A stretch of 27,224 nt of DNA from an uncultured Succinatimonas sp. (GTDB taxonomy: Bacteria > Pseudomonadota > Gammaproteobacteria > Enterobacterales > Succinivibrionaceae), in contig NZ_CAJKVK010000015.1 of the NCBI RefSeq assembly GCF_905203285.1, positions 1 to 27,224 of the forward strand. The letters are read 5' to 3'. The notes beneath the pieces were generated by a model that searched no databases, was not told the origin of the DNA, and saw only the letters and a list, made by a program, of their open reading frames with translations. The position numbers and the translations under genes were made by a program. Position 1 is the first letter of the stretch. Every line of letters begins with the position of its first letter. Positions 7,804-15,573 of this stretch are shown piece by piece.

Positions 7804-8778
7804 ATGAACTCAATTGTTACCTCTTTGGGAAAATTAAGTGCTTTTTTCGGTAAGACTTTTGCCTTGTGGGTAATTATTTTTGCCTGCATCGCATATAACG
7901 CTCCGTCTTACTTTACTTTCCTTGCTCCGTATATTTCTATTTTGCTCGGTATCGTAATGTTCGGTATGGGTCTTACCTTAAGAGCCAAGGACTTTTCTGA
8001 AGTATTTACCCGTCCGCTTGAAGTTATTATCGGTATTTTAGGCCAGTTCATTATTATGCCGCTTACCGCATGGGGCTTGTGCAAGATTTTAGGCTTAAGC
8101 GATGAAATTGCCGTAGGTGTTATTTTGGTAGGATGCTGCCCGGGCGGTACTGCTTCAAACGTTATGACTTACTTGGGCAAAGGCGATGTCCCGCTTTCCG
8201 TTACCGTTTCTTCCTGCACCACTGTTTTGGCTCCTATCGTAACTCCGGCTTTGATTTACCTCTTTGCCAATCAGTGGGTTGAGGTTGATCCTTACGGTAT
8301 GTTCATGTCAATTGTCAATATCGTGATCCTTCCGATAGTTGCCGGTGTTATTATCAATAGCTTTTTCGGTAAATTCGTACGTAATGTCGTTGTTGCATTA
8401 CCTTTGATTTCTGTTTTTGCCATCGTTGCTATTGTTATTGCTGTTGTTGCAGTAAGCCAGCAGAAAATTGCCGAAACCGGACTTATCATTTTTGCAGTAG
8501 TTGTTCTGCATAACGGTTTAGGTCTTGCCTTGGGGTATTTCCTTGCAAAGGTATGCGGCATGTCTGTAGCCAAGAGAAAAGCTATTTCTATGGAAGTCGG
8601 AATGCAGAATTCAGGTTTGGGTGTCGCTCTTGCCATGGCTCACTTCAGTCCGTTGTCGGCAGTGCCTTCAGCAATTTTCTCCGTGTGGCATAATATTTCA
8701 GGTCCGATTTTGGCAACTATTTATGCCAATATGAAAAACAGCCCTGAAGATGATGAAAAGATGAATAGAAAAGACTAG
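7804..8778 (+). CDS. BASS family transporter (bile acid:sodium symporter-like)
   Basis: A 324-residue inner-membrane protein with about nine hydrophobic segments and a short polar tail. It belongs to the bacterial BASS family (ASBT-like fold), whose members move organic acids with sodium or protons; PanS/YocS-type proteins carry ketopantoate. The family marks are visible: GMGLTLRAKDF near residue 60, the CCPGGTASNVMTYLGKGD block near 112-130 and EVGMQNSGLGVALA near 261-275, the two polar crossover helices that bind sodium and substrate. The ribosome binding site is weak (AGG at long range). The substrate is unknown. The position close to hexuronate genes and behind a structured leader makes an organic-acid or vitamin-precursor substrate plausible. 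A terminator follows at once, so it is monocistronic. Confidence 0.93.
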   Translation: MNSIVTSLGKLSAFFGKTFALWVIIFACIAYNAPSYFTFLAPYISILLGIVMFGMGLTLRAKDFSEVFTRPLEVIIGILGQFIIMPLTAWGLCKILGLSDEIAVGVILVGCCPGGTASNVMTYLGKGDVPLSVTVSSCTTVLAPIVTPALIYLFANQWVEVDPYGMFMSIVNIVILPIVAGVIINSFFGKFVRNVVVALPLISVFAIVAIVIAVVAVSQQKIAETGLIIFAVVVLHNGLGLALGYFLAKVCGMSVAKRKAISMEVGMQNSGLGVALAMAHFSPLSAVPSAIFSVWHNISGPILATIYANMKNSPEDDEKMNRKD

Positions 8779-8804
8779 TAGAAAATAAAATCATTAGTCT
8801 GTAA

Positions 8805-8839
8805 AAAAGAGCTCCGAAATTTAATGCGGAGCTCTTTTT
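8805..8839 (+). terminator. Terminator after the BASS gene
   Basis: Arms AAAAGAGCTCCG (8805-8816) and CGGAGCTCTTTT (8827-8838) form a 12-bp stem with a 10-base loop, ending in T5 (8835-8839). The IS element begins about 50 bp downstream, so it did not disturb the transporter's transcription unit. Confidence 0.9.
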
Positions 8840-8893
8840 ATTTAATAGCACGTAAAGGCGGATTAATATGATGCATATAGGTAAGAAAAGACA

Positions 8894-8906
8894 ATATGAA
8901 GTGACC
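8894..8906 (+). repeat. Left subterminal inverted repeat of the IS
   Basis: ATATGAAGTGACC is perfectly complementary to 10398-10410. Similarity extends inward with a 6-base gap: GTGACC-TCCACT-GATGT on the left against GTGACC-GATGT on the right (reverse complement). Confidence 0.88.
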
Positions 8907-8998
8907 TCCACTGATGTAAATATCGTGGATTTACCCTACAATTTAAACAGTTAATCATTAAAAAGCGGGAATTACCGCATACATAGGAAGGTCACTTT

Positions 8999-10138
8999 AT
9001 GGAAAGAATAATATATATCGGCATGGATGTACATAGCACTTCGTATTCTTTATGTGCTTTAGAGCCGGTTTTCGGTCAAGAGAATAAATTTTTCTTTGAA
9101 ACCAAAGTCGCGGCGGAGCCTTCCAATATCATCAAATACCTTGACAATATTGAGCATTACTGTGCGGACGATGAATGTACTTTCATTACCGGATATGAAT
9201 CCGGATGTTTGGGTTTTAGCTTGTACAATTACCTTAAAGCGCGCGGAATTGACTGCAAAATTTTAGCTCCGACCAAGATGAGTGAAGAAAAAGGCGGGAA
9301 AAAAGTAAAAACCGATAAAAGAGATGCGAGAACCATCGCGCAAAATCTTGCGTATGGAACGTATTCAGCGGTATTCGTTCCCGGTGAAGAGGATTTGGCG
9401 GTAAGAGACTACATCAGGATGCGCAATGACCATAAGGCAGCCGTCAAAAGAATAAAGCAGCAAATAAACTCTTTGTGCATGAGACACGGGTATATCTATC
9501 AACGCACCAAATGGACGGCAGAGCATCTTAAATATATCAAAGGGATGACATTATCTCCTTTATACCGGGAAATCCTGCAGGAATATTTAGCGACCATGGA
9601 GTAGCTCAATAATAAAATCAAAGCTTTCGATGTCAGGATTGAAGAATTGTCCAAGACGAAAAGATATAAAGACAATGTCGGAAAACTTGCATGCTTTACG
9701 GGAATAACAAGGTCACGGGCATTGGCGATAATTACGGAAATCGGTGATTTCAGGCGCTTTTTAAAACCGCTGAATTTTGCTGCTTATTTAGGCTTGGTAC
9801 CGGGAGAGAAATCATGCGGTAAAAAACAAAAACGTATCGCTATTACCAAAGCGGGCACCGGTCATATCCGTAAAGTGCTGATAGAGGCAGCACAAAGCAT
9901 TTGCCGGGGATTACCCGGATATAAGAGCAGGGCACTGCTTGCACGGCAGCAAGGTAATGATACAACCGTTATCAATTATGCCGACAAGGCAAGTGCAAGG
10001 CTGCGCCGCAGGTATTACAAACTTGAAAGGAGCGGTAAAAAACATAATGTTGCCGTAACTGCGGTAGCCCGGGAACTGAGCTGCTTTATTTGCGGCATGA
10101 TGAACGGGTTGACCGAAGTACAAATTAAAAAGGCTTAA
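8999..10138 (+). pseudogene. IS110/IS1111 transposase with one in-frame amber stop
   Basis: The transposase (recombinase) has an N-terminal RuvC-like DEDD domain and a C-terminal Tnp20 domain with the serine nucleophile. Reading 8999-10138 in one frame gives 379 sense codons plus the terminal stop, apart from a TAG at 9602-9604 (codon 202). The N-terminal part shows the acidic tetrad at about Asp10 (IGMDVHS), Glu67 (GYESG), Asp106 and Asp109 (TDKRDAR). The C-terminal part shows FTGITRSRALAIITEIGDF, then AAYLGLVPGEKS with the likely Ser272, then ITKAGTGHIRKVL. Context TME-stop-LNNKI suggests an ancestral Gln codon (CAG to TAG) in the coiled linker between the domains. A good AGGAAGG ribosome binding site precedes the ATG. 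TAG ends other genes here (BASS, uxaA, fbp, hemH), so general recoding is unlikely: the copy is dead or depends on readthrough or on an intact copy elsewhere. Confidence 0.9.
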
Positions 10139-10173
10139 CCGGGTAAAGGATAAGGAGGAAAGGTACCTGAACA

Positions 10174-10381
10174 CAGATAATATCTCCAAGAGGTCTTGAG
10201 GTCTGCCATGGTTCGGATATCCACGAAAAAACTATGTAGGCTGTGTTAACCACACAAGATCCTCGACAAAAGACGGTGCGATCCGGCGGCGAAACCGGTG
10301 ACCTGCGGTAACCAATCCGCGTATATCAGAGTGGTCAAGCCCCGTAAAGTACGGCAAGAGATCTCTTGAAAATATTATCTG
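10174..10381 (+). ncRNA. Putative IS1111 bridge RNA / seekRNA
   Basis: The stretch between the transposase stop and the right repeat has no open frame but folds. CAGATAATAT (10174-10183) pairs perfectly with ATATTATCTG (10372-10381), and after a 3x3 internal loop CAAGAG (10187-10192) pairs with CTCTTG (10363-10368), giving a 16-bp closing stem around about 170 nt. Inside are CCGTA/TACGG (10342-10354) with a 3-base loop, and other small hairpins. A perfect 14-bp palindrome CAAGAGATCTCTTG (10355-10368) offers a competing fold. IS1111-group elements are known to carry their guide RNA downstream of the transposase, exactly this position. Which internal loops pair with target and donor was not resolved. 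Confidence 0.7.
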
Positions 10382-10397
10382 CGGTGGTATTGACATC

Positions 10398-10410
10398 GGT
10401 CACTTCATAT
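10398..10410 (-). repeat. Right subterminal inverted repeat of the IS
   Basis: GGTCACTTCATAT on the plus strand is the exact reverse complement of 8894-8906. The sequence just inside (GACATC) continues the match to the left end with a 6-base gap. Confidence 0.88.
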
Positions 10411-10436
10411 CAGTTTTTTAATTTGCTTTAAGCTGT

Positions 10437-10464
10437 CAATTATTTGCGGTTTATCAAATAATTG
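10437..10464. promoter_or_regulatory. Perfect inverted repeat upstream of uxaB, candidate operator
   Basis: CAATTATTTG and CAAATAATTG are perfect 10-bp arms separated by 8 bp (cggtttat). The site lies 84 bp upstream of the uxaB start and just outside the IS, in the only space available for the uxaBA promoter. A regulator-binding site is more likely than a terminator, because no T run follows. A copy of one half (AATTATTTG) occurs near 4748-4756 upstream of the TRAP operon, but in AT-rich DNA that could be chance. No clear -35/-10 pair was found between here and 10530. Confidence 0.45.
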
Positions 10465-10547
10465 TAATTAAGCTCAAGTAAAAATTAATCATTGCAATAG
10501 AATGAAAAAGTTAAAGTATTTTTTAATGTATTTAGGTGGGATTTTTC

Positions 10548-12044
10548 ATGATGCAGTTAAATTTGTCTGTTTGCCCCGATAAGAAAAGTGACTTACCGAT
10601 TCGCGTAATACAATTTGGTGAAGGTAATTTTTTACGCGGTTTTATTGATTGGATGGTCTATAAGTTAAATTCAAAAGGTTTGTTTAACGGCAGAATTTTA
10701 GCTTTACAGTGCACTCCGCGCGGACGCGTCGTTCCTAAGCTTAAAGCACAAGACGGTCTTTATACTACATTGCTTCATGGGATTGATGGCGGAAAAAGCG
10801 TAGAAGAGAATGAGGTAGTTAATTCGATTGCAAAGGCAATGAATCCCTATGAAGAATGGCAGGATATTTTAGAGTACGCAAAACTTGAATCTTTGCAGTT
10901 CGTGTTTTCCAATACTACAGAAGCCGGAATTACATATGTAAAAGAAGATTTAAAAGAGGGAATTGCTCCTTCTTCTTATCCCGGAAAATTAACCGTATTT
11001 TTGTATGAAAGATTCAAACATGCAAAAAGTACCTGCAAATGTGGGTACGGCATGGTGGTTATGCCGTGTGAGTTACTGGATGATAACGGTAAAAAATTAA
11101 AGAATATAGTTTTACAGCTTGCAAAAGACTGGAATTTAGGTGATGAGTTTATATCTTACCTGAATGAAGATTGCCGTTTCTTAAATACTCTTGTTGATAG
11201 AGTAGTTTCAGGATATCCGGTAAACGAAGCACAGAATTATGAAGAAAAATTAGGTTATGTCGATGAACTCATGACATGCGGTGAGCTGTTCCATTTCATG
11301 GCCATCGAAGGCGATAATGATGTAAATGATTTGCTGCCGTTTGCAAAAGCAGGACTTAACGTTGTAGTGGCTCCCGATATTACTCCGTATCGTTTGCGTA
11401 AAGTGCGCATTTTAAACGGAGCTCATACTGCAAATGTTCCTGCCGCTTTTCTTGCTGGACTTACTACCGTAGATGAAATGATGTCCGATCCGGTTACCGG
11501 TCCGTTCGTTCACTCCGTAGTTTATGATGAAATAATTCCGGCGGTAAATCTTGATAAAGGAATGCTGACGGAATTTGCCGATGATGTTATGAATCGTTTT
11601 AAAGATCCTTCCATGCATCATCAGCTTGCGTCTATTTTGATGAATTCGACTTCAAAACTTAATGCTCGAGTGATCCCGTCAATTCTTGATGCAAGAGCAA
11701 AAGGTGTTTTGCCGAAAAAATTATGTTTTGCCGTAGCCGCTTATATTGCTCTATATCATGATGCCGAAGGCGTTCCGGTTAAAGTAAAACGCGCAGGCGG
11801 TAAAACAGGTGAATTTATTGATGATGCGTACGCTGTTGAGGTTTTAAAGAAAGCTTGGTCGGTATATCAAAAAAATGAAGCCAGTGCATTATTTACAGTA
11901 AAAACCGTATTATCCGATACTAAATTATGGGGGATTAATTTATCTGCCGATGTTGATTTGACCTCTACTATCGCAAAATATACTCATGCCATTATTACCG
12001 ATGGTGTTGTAACCACAATGCAAGCATTATTGGAGCTTAATTAA
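10548..12044 (+). CDS. uxaB: Tagaturonate reductase (altronate oxidoreductase)
   Basis: UxaB reduces D-tagaturonate to D-altronate with NADH, the second step of galacturonate breakdown. The protein belongs to the polyol-type long-chain dehydrogenases: an N-terminal Rossmann segment with GEGNFLRGFIDW (about residues 24-35) and a C-terminal domain with the family signature KVRILNGAHTANVPAAF (about 285-301), which contains the catalytic Lys and the Asn/His pair. I use the ATG at 10548, giving 498 residues, because AGGTGG sits at proper spacing before it; an upstream GTG at 10536 is part of that ribosome binding site. The next gene, uxaA, begins on the very next base after the stop. E. coli UxaB is slightly shorter (483). 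Mannonate oxidoreductase (UxuB) is a relative, but pairing with uxaA argues for UxaB. Confidence 0.94.
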   Translation: MMQLNLSVCPDKKSDLPIRVIQFGEGNFLRGFIDWMVYKLNSKGLFNGRILALQCTPRGRVVPKLKAQDGLYTTLLHGIDGGKSVEENEVVNSIAKAMNPYEEWQDILEYAKLESLQFVFSNTTEAGITYVKEDLKEGIAPSSYPGKLTVFLYERFKHAKSTCKCGYGMVVMPCELLDDNGKKLKNIVLQLAKDWNLGDEFISYLNEDCRFLNTLVDRVVSGYPVNEAQNYEEKLGYVDELMTCGELFHFMAIEGDNDVNDLLPFAKAGLNVVVAPDITPYRLRKVRILNGAHTANVPAAFLAGLTTVDEMMSDPVTGPFVHSVVYDEIIPAVNLDKGMLTEFADDVMNRFKDPSMHHQLASILMNSTSKLNARVIPSILDARAKGVLPKKLCFAVAAYIALYHDAEGVPVKVKRAGGKTGEFIDDAYAVEVLKKAWSVYQKNEASALFTVKTVLSDTKLWGINLSADVDLTSTIAKYTHAIITDGVVTTMQALLELN

Positions 12045-13526
12045 ATGCAAGCCATAAAAATAAACCCTGAAGACGTCGTAGCCGTAGCCCTTACTGATTT
12101 AAAGCAAGGACAGGAAGTTAAGCTTGAAAATGACGCCGTTATATTAAAAGAAGATATTCCTCGCGGACACAAGTTTGCGCTTTATGATTTAGCTGAAAAC
12201 GATCCGGTTATAAAATACGGATATCCTATCGGCAGAGCAAAACATGCGGTTAAAAAAGGCGAGCATGTTCATACACAGAATGTTAAAACCGATTTAAAGG
12301 CTTTCGGTTCATACAGTTATGATAAAGCTCCAAAAACCGAGTTAAAGCATGTCGATCGTTATTTTGACGGTTACGTAAGGTCAAACGGGGATGTCGGTAT
12401 TCGTAATGAAATATGGATTATTCCTACAGTTTTTTGCGTAAATCATGTGGCAAAAGAGCTTGAATCTTATGCCCAAAGCCGTTTGTCCGAATTTGCAAAT
12501 GTTGATGACTGCCTTGCCTTAACTCATCCGTACGGCTGCTCGCAGATGGGAGAAGATCAAACAACAACCCAGAAAATTTTGGCTTGTTTGACCCGTCATC
12601 CTAATGCCGGCGCAGTATTGGTTTTAGGTTTAGGCTGTGAGAACAATAACATCGGGGTGTTTAAGGAGTTTTTGGATGCAAATGATGATCGCATTCATTT
12701 CTTAAATTCGCAGGATGTTGAGGACGAACTTACTGCAGGTAAAGCCATTATTGACGAACTTTTGGTAAAAGTTAACGCTTATAAGCGTGAAAAAGTCAGT
12801 ATCAATAAATTACGTATCGGCTTAAAGTGCGGAGGCTCTGACGGCTTATCAGGAATTACGGCAAATCCTCTTATCGGCAGATTAAGCGATGTCGTAGTAG
12901 GTTCAGGCGGAACTTCGGTTATGACTGAAGTTCCAGAAATGTTCGGCGCTGAGCAGATTCTTATGAATCGAGCTGTAACGCCTCAAGTTTTTGATAAATG
13001 CGTCAATCTTATCAATGATTTTAAACATTACTTCTCCTCTCACGGACAAGTTGTTTCTGAAAATCCTTCTCCCGGTAATAAAGCCGGCGGTATTACCACA
13101 TTGGAAGACAAGTCTTTAGGCTGTGTGCAAAAAGGCGGTAAGGCCGAAGTATGCGACGTATTAAAATACGGAGAGTCTTTACGTACCCACGGCTTGAATT
13201 TATTGCAAGGTCCCGGCAATGACGGTGTTTCCTGTACCGCATTGGCTTCAGCAGGATGTCACATGGTGTTGTTCTCGACCGGCAGAGGCACTCCTTTTGC
13301 AACTGCAATTCCGACCGTCAAGATTTCAACTAATACTGCATTGTTTAATAAAAAGCAGGATTGGATTGATTTTAATGCCGGAGCTATAGTTGATGGTGAA
13401 AGCTTTGATTCTTTAACCGATAAGCTGCTTGACTACGTACTCGCTGTTGCTTCAGGAAAGAAGACTTTATCGGAAAAACGCGGCTTCCATGACATTATTA
13501 TCTGGAAAGACGGCGTAACCATGTAG
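12045..13526 (+). CDS. uxaA: Altronate dehydratase
   Basis: UxaA dehydrates D-altronate to 2-keto-3-deoxy-D-gluconate using a metal centre. The 493-residue protein has the single-chain layout of the enterobacterial enzyme: an N-terminal SAF-type domain (residues 1 to about 90, including IPRGHKFAL), a linker, then the large catalytic domain starting at FDGYVRSNGDVGIRNEIWIIP, with THPYGCSQMG, GLGCENNN and LKCGGSDGLSGITANP. Conserved cysteines in these blocks are the likely metal ligands. The ATG touches the uxaB stop (TAAATG), with GGAG inside uxaB as ribosome binding site, so the two are coupled. A long hairpin terminator follows. Its product feeds KDG kinase and KDPG aldolase, not found in this window. 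Confidence 0.96.
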   Translation: MQAIKINPEDVVAVALTDLKQGQEVKLENDAVILKEDIPRGHKFALYDLAENDPVIKYGYPIGRAKHAVKKGEHVHTQNVKTDLKAFGSYSYDKAPKTELKHVDRYFDGYVRSNGDVGIRNEIWIIPTVFCVNHVAKELESYAQSRLSEFANVDDCLALTHPYGCSQMGEDQTTTQKILACLTRHPNAGAVLVLGLGCENNNIGVFKEFLDANDDRIHFLNSQDVEDELTAGKAIIDELLVKVNAYKREKVSINKLRIGLKCGGSDGLSGITANPLIGRLSDVVVGSGGTSVMTEVPEMFGAEQILMNRAVTPQVFDKCVNLINDFKHYFSSHGQVVSENPSPGNKAGGITTLEDKSLGCVQKGGKAEVCDVLKYGESLRTHGLNLLQGPGNDGVSCTALASAGCHMVLFSTGRGTPFATAIPTVKISTNTALFNKKQDWIDFNAGAIVDGESFDSLTDKLLDYVLAVASGKKTLSEKRGFHDIIIWKDGVTM

Positions 13527-13551
13527 TTTTGGGCTTATTTTTAAGTATCAT

Positions 13552-13624
13552 AAAAGCTCCGAAAGTACTGAGCATCGTCAGAAAGTGTTCTTTTTGCGAT
13601 GGTGTTTCAGAACTCGGAGCTTTT
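13552..13624 (+). terminator. Long hairpin terminator after uxaA
   Basis: AAAAGCTCCGA (13552-13562) pairs with TCGGAGCTTTT (13614-13624). Inside, CTGA pairs with TCAG and CATCG with CGATG, giving a ~73-nt imperfect hairpin ending in T5. It is longer than the other terminators in the window and could also release a stable 3' RNA. Confidence 0.8.
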
Positions 13625-13662
13625 TCTTAGGATAAAAAAATAAAGGGAAAGGAAGGTTGTTT

Positions 13663-14265
13663 ATGATTACACGTGACTATTTAGAAAAGGTAGATATCAA
13701 TAAAGCGTACAGATTACTTAATTTAGGCGCTACTTGTATGGTCAGTGCTGAATTTAACGGTGATACCGGAGCAATGCCGGCAACATGGGTAGGTGCACTT
13801 GATTATAATCCGACTAAATGTACTGCCGTTATTGCAAAAGATCATTACACCCGTCCTTTAATTGAGAAGTCAGGATATTTTGCAATCGGTATTCCGACGG
13901 TTGCTATTGCTAAAGAATTATATTATTTAGGCTCTGTCAGCAAAAATGATGAGAAAGACAAGTTTGAAAAATCAGGTGCTGCGTTTTTTACTTTAGATGA
14001 CTGCAAGATCCCATTGGTTGACGGTTGTATCGGTTATTTGATTTTTAAAGTTATCCCTGAACCCCATAATGAGAAAACCTATGATTTGTTTATCGGTGAA
14101 TGCGTTGCCGCTTATGCGGATAAACGAGTTTATAAGAACAATCATGTTTGCTTTGACGGTGTTGATCCTAAGTTGCGTACGCTGCATTATGTCGCAGGAT
14201 CTCATTTCTTCGGTCTGGGGGATGAGCTAAAAGGAGAAGGTTTCGGACTTGATGAAGAAGAATAA
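13663..14265 (+). CDS. Flavin reductase-like (FMN-binding split barrel) protein
   Basis: This 200-residue cytoplasmic protein resembles the flavin reductase-like domain family (DIM6/NTAB type), which binds FMN in a split barrel and includes flavin reductases and many uncharacterised flavoproteins. Visible marks are the N-terminal strand pattern ATCMVSAEFNGDTGAMPATWVGALDYNP, where the flavin phosphate is usually bound, followed by YTRPLIEKSGYFAIGIP and LGSVSKNDEKDKFE. The ATG at 13663 follows AAGGAAGG; an upstream in-frame TTG is not a likely start. The C-terminal tail is acidic (DEEE). The gene stands alone between two terminators. The physiological substrate is unknown. Confidence 0.85.
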   Translation: MITRDYLEKVDINKAYRLLNLGATCMVSAEFNGDTGAMPATWVGALDYNPTKCTAVIAKDHYTRPLIEKSGYFAIGIPTVAIAKELYYLGSVSKNDEKDKFEKSGAAFFTLDDCKIPLVDGCIGYLIFKVIPEPHNEKTYDLFIGECVAAYADKRVYKNNHVCFDGVDPKLRTLHYVAGSHFFGLGDELKGEGFGLDEEE

Positions 14266-14287
14266 TAAAATTTAAATATATAAAGAT

Positions 14288-14309
14288 GGCGGAGCTGAAC
14301 CCCTCCGCC
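14288..14309. terminator. Bidirectional terminator between convergent genes
   Basis: GGCGGAG (14288-14294) pairs with CTCCGCC (14303-14309) around an 8-base loop. Plus-strand T6 follows at 14315 and A-rich sequence precedes it. It serves the flavin-reductase-like gene and probably the convergent AI-2E gene, whose stop is 10 bp away. Confidence 0.75.
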
Positions 14310-14318
14310 TTGTATTTT

Positions 14319-15389
14319 TTACTTTTTTGTATTTGAGTTATTTTTTATTTCAGGCAATTGTGCAGGCGGTATCGGAGAGTAAACTTCGCCTAAGATATAT
14401 TGTTTTGCAAACATATCCACGAATAAAAGGAACATAGATACGATTAAAGGTCCGAAAATTACGCCCATAAAACCGAAAATAGGTAAACCGGCAATGACAC
14501 CGAAAATGGTGATTAAAGGATGAGTGTTTGCCATCCTTTTTTGCAAAATTAAGCGAATTACGTTATCGCATTGTGAGATGATCACGATGCCGTATAAAGC
14601 AAGACCTAGTGTGGAAAGTAAAGATCCGTCAAAGTATTGTCCGATGACAAGAGGGATCCACACAATCATGGTGCCGACAATCGGAATGATTGAGGCAAAA
14701 CCTGTGAGAATACCGAATAAAAGAGCGTTATTCACCCCGCATAGCATATAACCTATAGTAGCTACCAAGCCTTGAATGATGGCAAGCAGAGGGATGCCGA
14801 TAGCATTGGAACGGACGATTAAATGAAGTTTTTTAATAACAGCATGTTTATTTTCATCACTAAAAGGCAGGAGCCTTGCGATATAAAGCTCCATTTTCAT
14901 CCCTCCTGAAAGCAGGAAAAACAGTAATAAAATTGCCGTGAATAAATTGACGGTAAAGTTATTAATGCCGGACATCAGCATGTTGAAAATATTACTAAGC
15001 TGGGCGGTAATAAAGCTTAAACTTTTATCCGTAATCAGGTCAAAGCCGGTAGCGCCTTCGATTTTTTTAACAATGGATGTAATTTTTTCAATGGCAATTT
15101 TAGGGTCAAGATCGAAATTCTGCACTAATTCAATTGCATACCATGCAAGCAGCGATAAAGGGATCAAAATAAATACGGTTACGGACAGCGTAATGATCCA
15201 GGGAGCTTTTCTTTTACCGTAGCGGTTTATTAAATAAAAGTTAGGGCGTCTTAACAAGACATAAAGAGTAATAGCTCCTAAAATGCCGTTGATAAAAGGT
15301 AAAGCCTGAAGGATAAGAGCGTACCCTAATATCAGAATCAAAAATAGTAAAGAAAGCTCAAAATAACGCTCACGCGAGTTGTTGTTCAT
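14319..15389 (-). CDS. AI-2E family transporter (permease-like)
   Basis: A 356-residue inner-membrane protein of the AI-2E transporter family (Pfam PF01594; relatives include YdiK, TqsA and PerM). It has paired hydrophobic segments near residues 13-50 and 62-86, a soluble middle region (about 90-150), then at least four more helices, with the family-typical GFASIIPIVGTMIVWIPLVIG and IAGLPIFGFMGVIFGPLIVS stretches in the C-terminal half. Despite the family name, most members have no proven substrate; some export autoinducer-2 and others work as Na+/H+ antiporters. It is divergent from fbp across a 184-bp gap and is monocistronic. The C-terminus is polar. Confidence 0.9.
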   Translation of the reverse strand: MNNNSRERYFELSLLFLILILGYALILQALPFINGILGAITLYVLLRRPNFYLINRYGKRKAPWIITLSVTVFILIPLSLLAWYAIELVQNFDLDPKIAIEKITSIVKKIEGATGFDLITDKSLSFITAQLSNIFNMLMSGINNFTVNLFTAILLLFFLLSGGMKMELYIARLLPFSDENKHAVIKKLHLIVRSNAIGIPLLAIIQGLVATIGYMLCGVNNALLFGILTGFASIIPIVGTMIVWIPLVIGQYFDGSLLSTLGLALYGIVIISQCDNVIRLILQKRMANTHPLITIFGVIAGLPIFGFMGVIFGPLIVSMFLLFVDMFAKQYILGEVYSPIPPAQLPEIKNNSNTKK

Positions 15390-15466
15390 TTTTTTATTTC
15401 CATACGTTATGTTAGCTTGATTTTAGCAAAAGGACATTGCTTACTCTTTTACTTTGAATCTTTTTT

Positions 15467-15494
15467 TTGAAAAGCTGCGCATTTTCGTTATAGG
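15467..15494 (+). promoter_or_regulatory. Candidate promoter for fbp
   Basis: TTGAAA (15467-15472), a 16-bp spacer and TATAGG (15489-15494). It lies about 80 bp upstream of the fbp start; an AU hairpin (TTTTATA/TATAAAA) sits in the resulting leader. Both boxes are only partial consensus matches. Confidence 0.3.
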
Positions 15495-15573
15495 GTGTTT
15501 TATAAGTTTTTCTATAAAAGTTAATATTAGTTTGAGAAAGAGTAAATAAAATTTAGGGCATGTTAAGACTGTT

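Larger units (their letters stand above)
8887..10413 (+). mobile_element. IS110-superfamily insertion sequence, IS1111 type
   Basis: A ~1.5-kb element: a short left end, a DEDD transposase and a 3' non-coding segment. Thirteen-base inverted copies (ATATGAAGTGACC at 8894-8906, its complement at 10398-10410) are the subterminal repeats that separate the IS1111 group from classical IS110. I placed the outer limits 7 bp left and 3 bp right of the repeats following the usual pattern of the group; the exact junctions need an empty site. No target duplication is expected. The left end also holds two small hairpins (GTAAAT/ATTTAC at 8916-8934 and GCGG/CCGC at 8965-8978) and another GGTCACTT at 8990-8997, complementary to 8899-8906. 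It sits between the BASS terminator and uxaB, breaking no visible gene. Confidence 0.85.

Noticed and set aside
9602..9604. Genome-wide amber recoding
   Set aside because: TAG terminates the BASS gene, uxaA, fbp and hemH at sensible family lengths.
10322..10328. ATATCAG in the putative guide RNA matching the IS right junction (10407-10413), and GTGACCT matching the left end
   Set aside because: Seven-base matches are expected by chance in a segment of this size; not enough to assign guide loops.
10536..10547. GTG start for uxaB four codons upstream
   Set aside because: The GTG lies within the AGGTGG ribosome binding site of the ATG at 10548.
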